DNA from: Thermodesulfobacteriota bacterium
Lineage (GTDB): Bacteria; Desulfobacterota; WTBG01; CAIYCZ01; CAIRTM01
Direction: 5' to 3'
Assembly (NCBI GenBank): GCA_028278025.1
Contig: JANQFE010000054.1
Coordinates: 68,160-132,159 of the forward strand
DNA: 64,000 nucleotides
Positions 54,006 to 62,633 of this stretch are shown here, in pieces. Position numbers and translations under genes: made by a program. The notes below the pieces were generated by a model, which had not been told where the DNA came from, did no database searches, and saw nothing but the letters and a program-made list of their open reading frames with translations. Position 1 is the first letter of the stretch; each line of letters begins with the position of its first letter.

Positions 54006-54650
54006 TTATTTAACCAGATGCTGTATAAAAACCTGCTCACTCAGCCCGTACTTCTCAGCCAGCCCGTATTTTGCAGTAAGTTGCCGGTATGCCAGTTGAA
54101 CAAGGCTAGTAAATGTCTCCAGCACACCTGCCCCCCTAAGTGCTGTTGCGAAGAAAACCGGTAGTCCGGTCGGCTCCCATCTTTTTCTGACAGATTCTTC
54201 TGGAATGATATTAGGCAGGTCCCTTTTATTGAACTGCACAACTAGTGGCAGCGTATTAAAATCAAGCCCGACCTGTGTAGCATTTTCCTCCAGATTTTCA
54301 AAACTCATGGCATTATTCATTGACTGATCGTTTTGTGAGTCGGCGATAAAAGCAACCGCATCAGCACGTGAAAGCACTGCTTTTCTGGTTGCATTGTGCT
54401 TTACCTGGCCAGGTACCGTAAATAATTTGAGCTTGATCTTAAAACCGTTTGCCGATTGAAAATAGACTGGTAAAAGATCAAAAAAAAGGGTGCGGTCACC
54501 CTGGGTCTCCAGTTTCATCAAATCACCCCTGCCACCATTAGCAACAAGATCATGAAGACTCATAATATTAGTTGTTTTACCGCTTAAACCCGGTCCGTAA
54601 TAAACAATCTTTACGGTCAATTTATTGTTTTCTTGATCAAAATCAGCCAC
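54006..54650 (-). CDS. MglA-like small GTPase
   Basis: 214 residues. P-loop GPGLSGKTTN (about 19-28), a switch region with TLFFDLLPV, G3-type TVPGQ (about 79-83) and G4 NKRDLP. This is the MglA pattern; in Myxococcus, MglA marks the leading pole and controls type IV pilus and gliding motility. No MglB/Roadblock gene is adjacent. Encoded in a run with a receiver-GspE ATPase, it supports a pilus- or polarity-control role for the whole set. It starts just left of the broken receiver gene. Confidence 0.92.
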   Translation of the reverse strand: MADFDQENNKLTVKIVYYGPGLSGKTTNIMSLHDLVANGGRGDLMKLETQGDRTLFFDLLPVYFQSANGFKIKLKLFTVPGQVKHNATRKAVLSRADAVAFIADSQNDQSMNNAMSFENLEENATQVGLDFNTLPLVVQFNKRDLPNIIPEESVRKRWEPTGLPVFFATALRGAGVLETFTSLVQLAYRQLTAKYGLAEKYGLSEQVFIQHLVK

Positions 54651-54658
54651 TGTAACCT

Positions 54659-54947
54659 CTAGATAAGTAATGATTGAATAGATAAAGTTTTTGGATAACG
54701 ATCCTTAATCTGTTCGAAAAGTTCGATTCCTTTCATGCCGGGCATATATATTATCTGTAACAGCTATGTCTACACTATGAGAATCAAAAAACTTAAGAGC
54801 TTCACTACCAGTCGTGGCAGTAAGTATTGTCAAGTCTTTTTCAATAAACATTCGCTTAATTGCAGTGATAATATTCGGCTCGTCATCTACAAAGAGTATT
54901 GTTACAGGCATGTTCTCATCCATGAGATCCTCTCCTTCTTTCAACAT
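54659..54947 (-). pseudogene. Truncated and frameshifted receiver-domain gene
   Basis: The first frame gives MPVTILFVDDEPNIITAIKR and ends abnormally with DNIYARHERNRTF. One base fewer in the ATATATATG run near 54745 would restore YMPGMKGIELFEQIKD, which then stops at TAG 54659, after only about two thirds of a receiver domain. So it is both shifted and shortened, with no output domain. The remains lie just upstream of the MglA-like gene. Confidence 0.8.
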
Positions 54948-55026
54948 AATGAGTTACTGTTTCGTAGATTTCAATTTTTATAGTACCCCGGGTATCAAAC
55001 AGTATGCCCGTTCCTTTCCGGATTGC

Positions 55027-55881
55027 TCAGGCCTCGATAAAATCAGCTGCAAGCTCAAAATCATTGTAAATATTTGCAACTATGTTCGGAAGGTCAGGTG
55101 CCTGGATATGCAAGGTATCCCACATATTTTCATCAATTGCCATAACATGTAGTGCGGTGCTTTTACCGAGGGCTATGGCTTTAACTACTTCATTACCGAC
55201 ATGTACTGCCGCTACAAGAACAGGTGAAATACGTGCAGCCCGGGGAGCATGATGGTATTGTATTGGCTCAATCAAATCCTTGGGGAATTGCCACATGTCA
55301 CTGACAAGCGCACCCACTTCTGCATGCGTAAAGCCCAGCACTTCTCGTTCTGCATCTATAAGATTAACACCGCTATCTGAATGCAGGCGATTCTTGATCT
55401 CTGCCTGCTCTTGGGGAAGTTTTTGAAGTATCAGGACCTTTCCAATATCATGCAGGATGCCCCCCAAAAAAGCCCTGGAGGCTTCCTCAGGAAACCTTTT
55501 TGTCATGAGCACTTTTGATGCTATGGCGCATGCAAAAGAATGTGCCCAGAGCCCTAAAACATCAACGCCACCTTTCCCGTGGCCGCTACTAAATATTTTA
55601 TACACTGACACTGTAAGGGCAAGATCCCTCACCATGTTAAAACCCAGCACAGTAATAGCACGTGAAATCGTATTAACCTTGCGTGAAAGACCGTAATAGC
55701 TTGAGTTAGCCAGTCGAAGCAGTTTCGTACTCAAGGCCTGATCCTGTTCAATAATATGACCGAGCTCTTCTGCAGTACAGGTATCACTGGCAACGGCTTT
55801 GTTGACCTTCTGCACAATGCTCGGTAGTGACGGGATATCACCACCTTGCTTTAGTTTTGCTAAGATTTCCTTTTCAGTCAT
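55027..55881 (-). CDS. HDOD-domain protein
   Basis: 284 residues, nearly all one HDOD domain (about 15-215; SLPSIVQKVNKAV, LLRLANSSYYGL, GGILHDIGKVL). HDOD proteins are regulatory relatives of HD phosphohydrolases; here HDIGK is kept in part, so weak metal binding is possible. Its ATG overlaps the stop of the preceding small gene by four bases (ATGA), so they are coupled. Part of the signalling run. Confidence 0.9.
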   Translation of the reverse strand: MTEKEILAKLKQGGDIPSLPSIVQKVNKAVASDTCTAEELGHIIEQDQALSTKLLRLANSSYYGLSRKVNTISRAITVLGFNMVRDLALTVSVYKIFSSGHGKGGVDVLGLWAHSFACAIASKVLMTKRFPEEASRAFLGGILHDIGKVLILQKLPQEQAEIKNRLHSDSGVNLIDAEREVLGFTHAEVGALVSDMWQFPKDLIEPIQYHHAPRAARISPVLVAAVHVGNEVVKAIALGKSTALHVMAIDENMWDTLHIQAPDLPNIVANIYNDFELAADFIEA

Positions 55882-56207
55882 GATGTCTTTCGTACTACCA
55901 TTTCTTCAAGGATTGCATCAAACAAGGCTTGCATCATCCCAGTTGCTGGGGGTCGGTAAAATCTTTTAAGAAGTGTTTGTCGGCATTCTTCCTTGACAGC
56001 AGCAAGTTCTTCCTCACTGTACTCTTTTTGCGATGCTGCATCGCTTTCTATGACATAGATTGAAGTTAAACCTTTATGTATCAAACTGTTTATGACTGCA
56101 TTGCTAAGCGTTGCCCCTTTTGCAAGAAGCATTTGCCCGTTCTCTGTTATTACATCTTTGGCCAGCACCATTCCCGCTGCAGCAGCCTGGAGTTTCATTA
56201 CTTTCAT
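55878..56207 (-). CDS. Small protein of the HDOD/HD-GYP neighbourhood
   Basis: 109 residues. The N-terminal half (GMVLAKDVITENGQMLLAKG, then ATLSNAVINSLIHKGLTSIYV) is the short beta domain often found in front of HD-GYP and HDOD domains; here it stands alone and is translationally coupled to the HDOD gene. No catalytic motif. Probably works with the next gene's product. Confidence 0.8.
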   Translation of the reverse strand: MKVMKLQAAAAGMVLAKDVITENGQMLLAKGATLSNAVINSLIHKGLTSIYVIESDAASQKEYSEEELAAVKEECRQTLLKRFYRPPATGMMQALFDAILEEMVVRKTS

Positions 56208-56249
56208 CCGTTGTTCTCCACGTAAAAATGCTAACGCGTAAAGTCTCTT

Positions 56250-56813
56250 TCAGGGGTTGTCTTTTGTCCGGCACCATTGCCGCACCGACTCCAATTCCTC
56301 CTGGCTCAGCTCCGGCAGGACAATAGCGCCGGTTTCGTCTTCCTTGATGTCTGTGATACCGGGAAACTGCTTCTCAAGCCGTGTAAGTTCATCAGACTGT
56401 ACTTTTATGGTACTCAAAAGCCTGCGTCTTTCTTCTTCATACTCATAACGTTCAAGCCCATGTCGGATTGACAGCTTAAGTTCCACATCATCCCAGGGTT
56501 TGGTAAAAAACCTAAAAATCTCCCCCTGGTTAACTGCCTTCATTGCGGATTCTATGCTGGCCTTGCCCGTAAGCATTATGCGCACAATATCGGGATATTT
56601 GTCTTTTACCATAGAGAGCAGTTCAGTGCCGGTCATGCCGGGCATGCTTTCATCAGAAATAATTAACTGGATATTATACGCGGCAAGCTTTTGGAGCCCC
56701 TCCTCACCACTTTGGGCATATACAATTTCATAATCTTCATCTATCAGGGACCGTTTCAGCGAACTGGCAATGTTCTGGTCATCATCAACTATAAGAATAC
56801 ATTTATTATCCAT
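56250..56813 (-). CDS. Response regulator with short helical tail
   Basis: About 187 residues from ATG 56813 (AAGAGG upstream), not the earlier ATG at 56843. Receiver domain (about 4-120; CILIVDDDQN, phospho-acceptor in LIISDESMPGMTG, FFTKPWDDVE), then a coiled tail with no DNA-binding or enzyme domain. Typical of single-domain regulators that contact a partner protein. Confidence 0.9.
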   Translation of the reverse strand: MDNKCILIVDDDQNIASSLKRSLIDEDYEIVYAQSGEEGLQKLAAYNIQLIISDESMPGMTGTELLSMVKDKYPDIVRIMLTGKASIESAMKAVNQGEIFRFFTKPWDDVELKLSIRHGLERYEYEEERRRLLSTIKVQSDELTRLEKQFPGITDIKEDETGAIVLPELSQEELESVRQWCRTKDNP

Positions 56814-56896
56814 GTTCTCGATCCTCTTATCGTATTCATTCATGGCTTAAGATAATAGTGTGATACAATACGCATATACATATTTCGACTGACGAG

Positions 56897-58192
56897 TTAT
56901 TTCTTCTTGTATACAAAAATACCGCCTTTGCCGGGATCCACCTTGTGTAGGCGCTTGAGACATTCAATTTTTTCCATCGTCAATTCAAAACCTTGCGGGA
57001 GAATAAGAACCCCGGTACCGCTGCGCACATCCCGCGATAAGGTCATTTCGGGGCACAGGTCACCGGGCAGGTATTCATCCTCTTCTGATCCGATATTGCG
57101 GTACACACTGCCGTGCAGTTCCTCAATCACCTTAGCAGCAACATCCAGAACTTTTCCATCATACTTTACCCCCTTATCGGCCTTTGCTATTCTGTAGGCC
57201 CTCTTAAAATCATAACGTCCCCCCGCCTGCCCGGGATTTGCCAGCCGGTCGATTGCATCTGCAACCGCAATAATGCGCGAACCGAGTGGTATCTGATTAA
57301 ATTTTAAGCCATCCGGATATCCGTTGCCGTTATACCACTCGTGGTGATGTCTGACAATAACACCGGCATCCTGCAGGCTTTCTATGGGTTCTATGGCAGC
57401 CTGACCCCTAATAGGATGCTGTTCCATCTCCCTGCGTTCACTGGGATTAAGGTTCTTGGCATTTTTCATGATAATATTGTCACTGATACCGATTTTTCCG
57501 ATATCATGCAGAAGGGCTGCTGCCCGGATAGTCTCGATCTCTTTATCAGGTAGCTGCATGGCCTCAGCTATCTTTTGCGCCAGTGCTCCTACATTATGGG
57601 AATGATTGGAAAATCTTTTGTTCCGCATTTCTATAAGGCTTGCAAATGCTTCCAGACTGGCTTGAAAATTCTTTTTCAATCTATCATTTAACAAAAGCAA
57701 TGCCTTGTTGCGTTTCCGTATATCAACTGTCTGTTCCTTTACCCGCTGCTCCAGCTTGGCATTCCATTCCTTAAGCTCTGCGGTTAACCTCTGGTTCTCT
57801 TTCACCAGGCTGAAGCGTTCAAGGGCCTCCTTAACAGTTAACTTGAGATCCTCATCGCTCCAGGGCTTTGTGATATATTTATAGACCTCACCTTTATTGA
57901 TTGCTTCCATGGTGGCATTAATGTCAGAATATCCGGTAAGCATTATACGCACTGTATCGGGTGTCTTTTGCTTGGCATGGGTCAAAAATTCCGATCCGGT
58001 CATAACCGGCATCCGCTGATCCGATATAATCAAGGAAACTTCATTAGCATCAAGAAGCGCTAATCCTTCCCTGCCGGAGGTGGCGGTAAGTACATTGTAA
58101 TCATCTCCCATGAGCAACCGCCGGATAGACCGCAGGATGTTCTCTTCATCATCAACAAGCAAAATCGTGTGGTTACCAGGTATTATTTCCAT
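56897..58192 (-). CDS. Receiver-HD-GYP c-di-GMP phosphodiesterase
   Basis: 431 residues: receiver domain (about 10-130; IISDQRMPVMTG), coiled linker, HD-GYP domain (about 185-345) with the full signature: HDIGKIG, then HHEWYNGNGYPDGL. An RpfG-like response regulator expected to degrade c-di-GMP. It may tie this signalling run to c-di-GMP-responsive pilus ATPases. The C-terminal ~80 residues are an extra domain of unknown type. Confidence 0.93.
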   Translation of the reverse strand: MEIIPGNHTILLVDDEENILRSIRRLLMGDDYNVLTATSGREGLALLDANEVSLIISDQRMPVMTGSEFLTHAKQKTPDTVRIMLTGYSDINATMEAINKGEVYKYITKPWSDEDLKLTVKEALERFSLVKENQRLTAELKEWNAKLEQRVKEQTVDIRKRNKALLLLNDRLKKNFQASLEAFASLIEMRNKRFSNHSHNVGALAQKIAEAMQLPDKEIETIRAAALLHDIGKIGISDNIIMKNAKNLNPSERREMEQHPIRGQAAIEPIESLQDAGVIVRHHHEWYNGNGYPDGLKFNQIPLGSRIIAVADAIDRLANPGQAGGRYDFKRAYRIAKADKGVKYDGKVLDVAAKVIEELHGSVYRNIGSEEDEYLPGDLCPEMTLSRDVRSGTGVLILPQGFELTMEKIECLKRLHKVDPGKGGIFVYKKK

Positions 58193-58215
58193 AATAGTCT
58201 ATTTCACTTTTTGGA

Positions 58216-59031
58216 TTAACTGTGGTCAGGCTGAAAAACAATAATATGCCCGGTTTGTTCACCTTCCTGAAAAAGCGGCACGCATACAACTGCTCCTATA
58301 AAATCATAGCCATCGGAATTGCTTGTGGCTTTACCCTGTTCGCTTGCGGCCTCCATCAACTTCGTGGTATGTTCGCATAAAAATAAATCGGCCTGCTCAC
58401 CCAGCATGCCCGTGTTATCCTTGTTCAGCAGTTTTTTAGCGTAGTTATTTATCTGTACAACAGTACCGCTATTATCAACGCCTACTATTCCGATAGGGAC
58501 AATATTCAAAATCTCCTGCGAGATCCTCAGCGCCCTGTTTTGGATAAGCAAGTCTGCGGCTTTTTCCCCTACGCGCTTCTCAAGATTCTTATTCAGTTCC
58601 TCCAGCTTTTTATTATTATCAAGAAGTTCGCCCGTAAGTTTTTTGTTTTCTCGGTGAAGATTGTAGCGTTCAATCGCATTCGCTATGGTTACCTTTAGCT
58701 CATCATCATTCCAGGGTTTGGGAATGAATTTATATATTTCGCCCTCGTTTATTGCAGAAACAATGGAAGCCACATCTGCATACCCCGATAGTACAATACG
58801 CACGGTATCAGGCCATTTATTACAGACATCCCGCAGAAAATCCACGCCGTTCATCTCGGGCATACGATAATCTGAGATAACAACCTGACACTGCTCCTTT
58901 CCCAGGATTTCAAGCCCTTCTTTACCTGAATCAGCAGTTAAAATAGTGTAATCCTCATCAAAAAAAATTCTTTCAAGAGAGCGCAGAACATTTTTTTCAT
59001 CATCAACACATAGAATCGCTATATCGCCCAT
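58216..59031 (-). CDS. Receiver-PAS response regulator
   Basis: 271 residues: receiver (about 4-120; ILCVDDEKNVLRSLERIF, VVISDYRMPEMNG), coiled-coil linker (about 125-175), C-terminal PAS domain (about 178-270; GIVGVDNSGTVVQINNYAKK). No output enzyme. It begins the tight cluster of receiver proteins downstream of the receiver-kinase gene at 59126. Confidence 0.9.
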   Translation of the reverse strand: MGDIAILCVDDEKNVLRSLERIFFDEDYTILTADSGKEGLEILGKEQCQVVISDYRMPEMNGVDFLRDVCNKWPDTVRIVLSGYADVASIVSAINEGEIYKFIPKPWNDDELKVTIANAIERYNLHRENKKLTGELLDNNKKLEELNKNLEKRVGEKAADLLIQNRALRISQEILNIVPIGIVGVDNSGTVVQINNYAKKLLNKDNTGMLGEQADLFLCEHTTKLMEAASEQGKATSNSDGYDFIGAVVCVPLFQEGEQTGHIIVFQPDHS

Positions 59032-59125
59032 ACATCCACCTTGTAACTGACCACTTGTTATTTTAAATCAGGGATTGGAATTATACTGCTGATCCTTGAT
59101 CCCTGCCGTATAGCTGCTCGGCAAC

Positions 59126-60442
59126 TTATACTATCTGTTCTACAGCGCCTGCATCCTCCTTAGACATAACCGGAAGTATGATGGTAAAGGTTGTGCCCTC
59201 TCCCACCGTGCTTTGAACGGTAATCTTTCCATTGTGCTTTTTGACAATATCATATGCTATACTCATCCCCAGCCCTGTTCCCTTGCCTACCTCCTTAGTG
59301 GTAAAAAACGGCTCAAAGATTCTATCAAGTTTGGCCTGCTCTATACCGCACCCTGTGTCACTTATACGTATTTCAATCTGCTCGGGTCCGGCCTGTTTAT
59401 CACCGTTTATATGGTTTGTTGCAATCGTGATTGTTCCTTGAGTCTCAATTGCCTGAGCTGCATTCACCAGAATGTTCACAAAGACTTGGTTTAATTGTCC
59501 CATGTTACAATATGTCTGCGGCAATTCTCCAAAATCTTTTTCAACACTGCATTTATACTTAAGCTCATTCCATACAACGTTAAGGGTGCTCTCCAAACCT
59601 TCGTTGATATTTGCAAATTTAAACTCTGACTGGTCTACGTGAGAAAAACTCTTTAGATCAGCAACGATCTTCTTTATCCGTTCCATCCCTTCCTGGGATT
59701 CAGAGATAACATCTTTGATATCATCCTTTATAAAATCCATCTTTTGCTGTTGTTTAAGCTTAGCCATTTTTTCACAAAAGGAGGATACTTCCTGTACACT
59801 ACAGTCTTTAAAAGCGGCAAGTCCTTCTTCATATTGTTTCATTACTTCTATTATTTTGTTAACATATTTGTCTAAACTTCCCAGATTGGAATAGACAAAG
59901 CCGGCCGGATTATTAATCTCATGGGCAACCCCTGCAGCAAGTTGACCAATCGATGCCATTTTCTCCTGTTGAAGCAGATGTGATTGCGTTATTTTCAATT
60001 CTTCGTTTGCTTCAGCCATTTGTTTATTTAAAATACTTAACTCCTGCAGGTTCCTTTTATGCTTTCTTTCAAAATTGATTATGCGGGCAGCAACATGAAT
60101 CCGGGCACTCAACTCCTCTTTATTAAACGGTTTCATGATATAATCATCCGCACCGGAGTTGAGTGCTTTGACAACTTCTTCTTTGGTATCCATGGCAGTC
60201 AATACAATAATATAAATATAACGCCTGGCCTGTTCCTTCTTAATATGCTGCACAAAAGCCGTACCATCAATCTCCTTAAACAACCAGTGAGTAAGCACAA
60301 GCTGGATATTCTCATTTTCATCAAGTATATTCAATGCCTCTTGGGCACCGGATGCAGTGAAAACATGATGACCTTTTTTGTTTAAAAATTTTTGCAGCAG
60401 TGCCTTTGTTACAACGTTGTCTTCAAGAATCAGTACATGCAT
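59126..60442 (-). CDS. Histidine kinase with degenerate receiver domain
   Basis: 438 residues. The N-terminal receiver-like domain (about 1-125) keeps the acidic pair (LILEDN) but has His where the phospho-acceptor Asp is expected (LVLTHWLFKEIDG), so it cannot be phosphorylated in the usual way. Then a coiled coil, phospho-box [16 protein letters not shown] and HATPase_c (ISDTGCGI, KGTGLGMSI). First gene of the long minus-strand signalling run; no membrane helix. Confidence 0.92.
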   Translation of the reverse strand: MHVLILEDNVVTKALLQKFLNKKGHHVFTASGAQEALNILDENENIQLVLTHWLFKEIDGTAFVQHIKKEQARRYIYIIVLTAMDTKEEVVKALNSGADDYIMKPFNKEELSARIHVAARIINFERKHKRNLQELSILNKQMAEANEELKITQSHLLQQEKMASIGQLAAGVAHEINNPAGFVYSNLGSLDKYVNKIIEVMKQYEEGLAAFKDCSVQEVSSFCEKMAKLKQQQKMDFIKDDIKDVISESQEGMERIKKIVADLKSFSHVDQSEFKFANINEGLESTLNVVWNELKYKCSVEKDFGELPQTYCNMGQLNQVFVNILVNAAQAIETQGTITIATNHINGDKQAGPEQIEIRISDTGCGIEQAKLDRIFEPFFTTKEVGKGTGLGMSIAYDIVKKHNGKITVQSTVGEGTTFTIILPVMSKEDAGAVEQIV

Positions 60443-60779
60443 GTGTTACCCTTATAAAACAAGCTAAGATATGGTAATTTCTGAAAAATTGTTACTAAAA
60501 ATATATACGGATTATGGTACTATTTACTTTAGTCATTTTACGATTATCTAAAACAAAAACTATGCCAAGGGCAGCAAGCCCCCCATAATCGTTTTTTGCA
60601 AGTAATATCTAGTAGTTGTAATTTTCAACGCAGACTACACCTATCAAAGGCAGGTCCATTCTGTCTTGTTTGACAAGAATTTGTCTTGTCAAACAAGATT
60701 TTATTTTATATAAAATATTATATTATAATTTAAATATTTTATACATAACTATAATTATATTTTATTTTGAATTAATAAA
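60443..60779. promoter_or_regulatory. AT-rich intergenic region with perfect inverted repeat
   Basis: 337 bp without a gene, presumably holding the promoter of the long signalling run. It contains a perfect 13-bp inverted repeat CTTGTTTGACAAG / CTTGTCAAACAAG (60665-60697; 7-nt spacer), which is either an operator or a hairpin, followed by a long A/T tract. Confidence 0.55.
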
Positions 60780-60998
60780 ATGAATATAGCTGTTTTTATA
60801 GTCTATATAATAATAATGTTACCGGTCGGCCTGGTTGCCTATCGCAAAACCAGTGATTTATCAGACTACATTCTGGGCGGGCGGAAACTTAACAGTTTTG
60901 TTACGGCCCTGAGTGCTGGGGCCTCAGATATGAGTGGATGGCTTCTGCTGGGACTGCCCGGATATGCGTATATCGCATGTCTCAATCTTTTTGTTTAG
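60780..60998 (+). pseudogene. Remnant of sodium/proline symporter (PutP-like), N-terminal fragment
   Basis: 72 residues. The start MNIAVFIVYIIIMLPVG and LGGRKLNSFVTALSAGASDM, followed by SGWLLLGLPGYAY, match the N-terminus of sodium:solute symporters of the PutP type, which are about 490-500 residues. The frame ends with CLNLFV and a stop, and I find no continuation in the next 250 bp, so only the first two or so membrane helices remain. Confidence 0.75.
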
Positions 60999-61248
60999 TT
61001 TTTTTATGCCAAGGATGTTTACAAAACAGTGTAATTTTTGGCTAACAATTCAGTTTTACAGCACGCACAAACGGAGCAACAGAAACTGAGTACATTTTCT
61101 TATTGACAAATATAATCCGCAATTGCTTATGATGTAGAATACATAAGCAATCAAACAAAGGAATTTTTCCTCAATGGAACTCAAACTCTATATAATTTAA
61201 AGTATCGTTTATCATTAGATAAATGTACTCCATTAAAAACGTCCATAC

Positions 61249-61530
61249 ATGTTAGAATTACTGTACAAAGGTATTGCCGTCGAAACAGATTGTGAAGATG
61301 TCCTGGCGTACGAGATAATCGATGAGTTGATCAAACACCGGTTTTTTGTAACTGTGATCAAGCAATCCAAAGACCCGCAAAGCTTTATTCCGAATTTTTT
61401 TCATATCGGTTATAAAGGCCATAAGCTAAGCATTCGTATCAATCAGGATATAAATCGCAAATGGCGCTGTCTGATATTTTCAATAAAAGCTTTCAGCAAA
61501 CAGCAGCCGCCCCTTTTCACAATCGATTAA
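61249..61530 (+). CDS. Small hypothetical protein
   Basis: 93 residues, no signal or membrane helix, no recognised domain. Codon-like composition and a good length suggest it is real, but no clear ribosome site is visible before ATG. The C-terminal half is basic (KLSIRINQDINRKWRC). It ends 3 bp before the convergent epimerase gene. The 250 bp before it carries nothing I can support. Confidence 0.5.
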   Translation: MLELLYKGIAVETDCEDVLAYEIIDELIKHRFFVTVIKQSKDPQSFIPNFFHIGYKGHKLSIRINQDINRKWRCLIFSIKAFSKQQPPLFTID

Positions 61531-61533
61531 GGT

Positions 61534-62457
61534 TTACTGCAGGACATCCTGTAGTGCAGTCAGTGCATCCGGATATGCAAACCGGAAACCGGAATCCATA
61601 AGCCGTTTGGGAAGCACGCGCTGGCCGGCCAGCAGAACTTCTTGTGCCATTTCCCCAAAAATGAATTTCAAAACAATACCGGGCGTTGGGAACCATGAAG
61701 GTCTTTGCAGGACGGTTCCAAGCATATGAAAAAAATCTTTGGCCGTTAACGGGTTTGGTGCCGTTAGATTAAACGGTCCTGCAAGATCATTATGTTCAAT
61801 CAGGCACCTGATAGCCGCCGCCTCATCGGCAATATGTATCCATGAAAGCCATTGCCTACCATTGCCCGGATGCCCCCCTGCAAAAAAACGAAAGGGCAAC
61901 ACAACCCGCGATAGGAATCCTTCGTTTTTCCCCAAGACAATACCGGTACGGATAATGACATGGCGCACCCCGGATTGTGTAACCGCCCGGGTTGTCTGTT
62001 CCCACTGAGAGGCAACATCGGCAAGAAACCCGGTACCTATAGACGAAAACTCATTAAGGAGCTCATCACCCCGGTTCCCATAGTAGCCGATTGCCGATGC
62101 CTGCACAACCACTCGGGGTTGTACCGATGTGCGTTCAACCGCTTCGGTAACTGCCCTGCCTGCATGTAGTCTACTGTAAAGCAGGCTTGATTTTTTCTGT
62201 GCTGTCCAGCGCAGTGACGAGGCAATATTATCCCCTGCAAGATTGACAATAGCTGCTGCTCCCTCAACGTGATGAAGCCAGCCCCGGGTTGTTTGTCCAT
62301 CCCAAAAGCTGAAGATAATGCGCTCATCTGAAATTCCACGCCCTTTCTCAGGATTCCTGCTCAGGACAATAACATCATAATTATTAGCCAGCAACTCTCT
62401 GCAAAGTGCTCTGCCGATAAAGCCTGTGCCGCCGGTAATCACAACTTTTTTTCTCAT
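61534..62457 (-). CDS. TIGR01777-family NAD-dependent epimerase-like protein (YfcH-type)
   Basis: 307 residues: short-chain extended dehydrogenase fold with N-terminal nucleotide motif GGTGFIGRALCRELL, the family's VNLAGDNIA segment and SAIGYYGNRGDELL with the Tyr site. The C-terminal part (about 250-307; VLLAGQRVLPKRLMDSGF) is the DUF1731-type tail. The substrate of this family is unknown. A single gene, convergent with the small hypothetical. Confidence 0.93.
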   Translation of the reverse strand: MRKKVVITGGTGFIGRALCRELLANNYDVIVLSRNPEKGRGISDERIIFSFWDGQTTRGWLHHVEGAAAIVNLAGDNIASSLRWTAQKKSSLLYSRLHAGRAVTEAVERTSVQPRVVVQASAIGYYGNRGDELLNEFSSIGTGFLADVASQWEQTTRAVTQSGVRHVIIRTGIVLGKNEGFLSRVVLPFRFFAGGHPGNGRQWLSWIHIADEAAAIRCLIEHNDLAGPFNLTAPNPLTAKDFFHMLGTVLQRPSWFPTPGIVLKFIFGEMAQEVLLAGQRVLPKRLMDSGFRFAYPDALTALQDVLQ

Positions 62458-62633
62458 TACATGTCCTTCTATAATCAGATATTACTTGTGCAGTATTTAC
62501 TGAAGTGCTGCAATTACGGAGTAACAGTATTGCCCGGAAATTTTTTAGCCGTTGCACAATACCGTTATAATCGGTTGGCTTGTTAAAAGCAAGCAAGAGA
62601 AGATTATTACATATATATTGCCAGGTAGAAATT

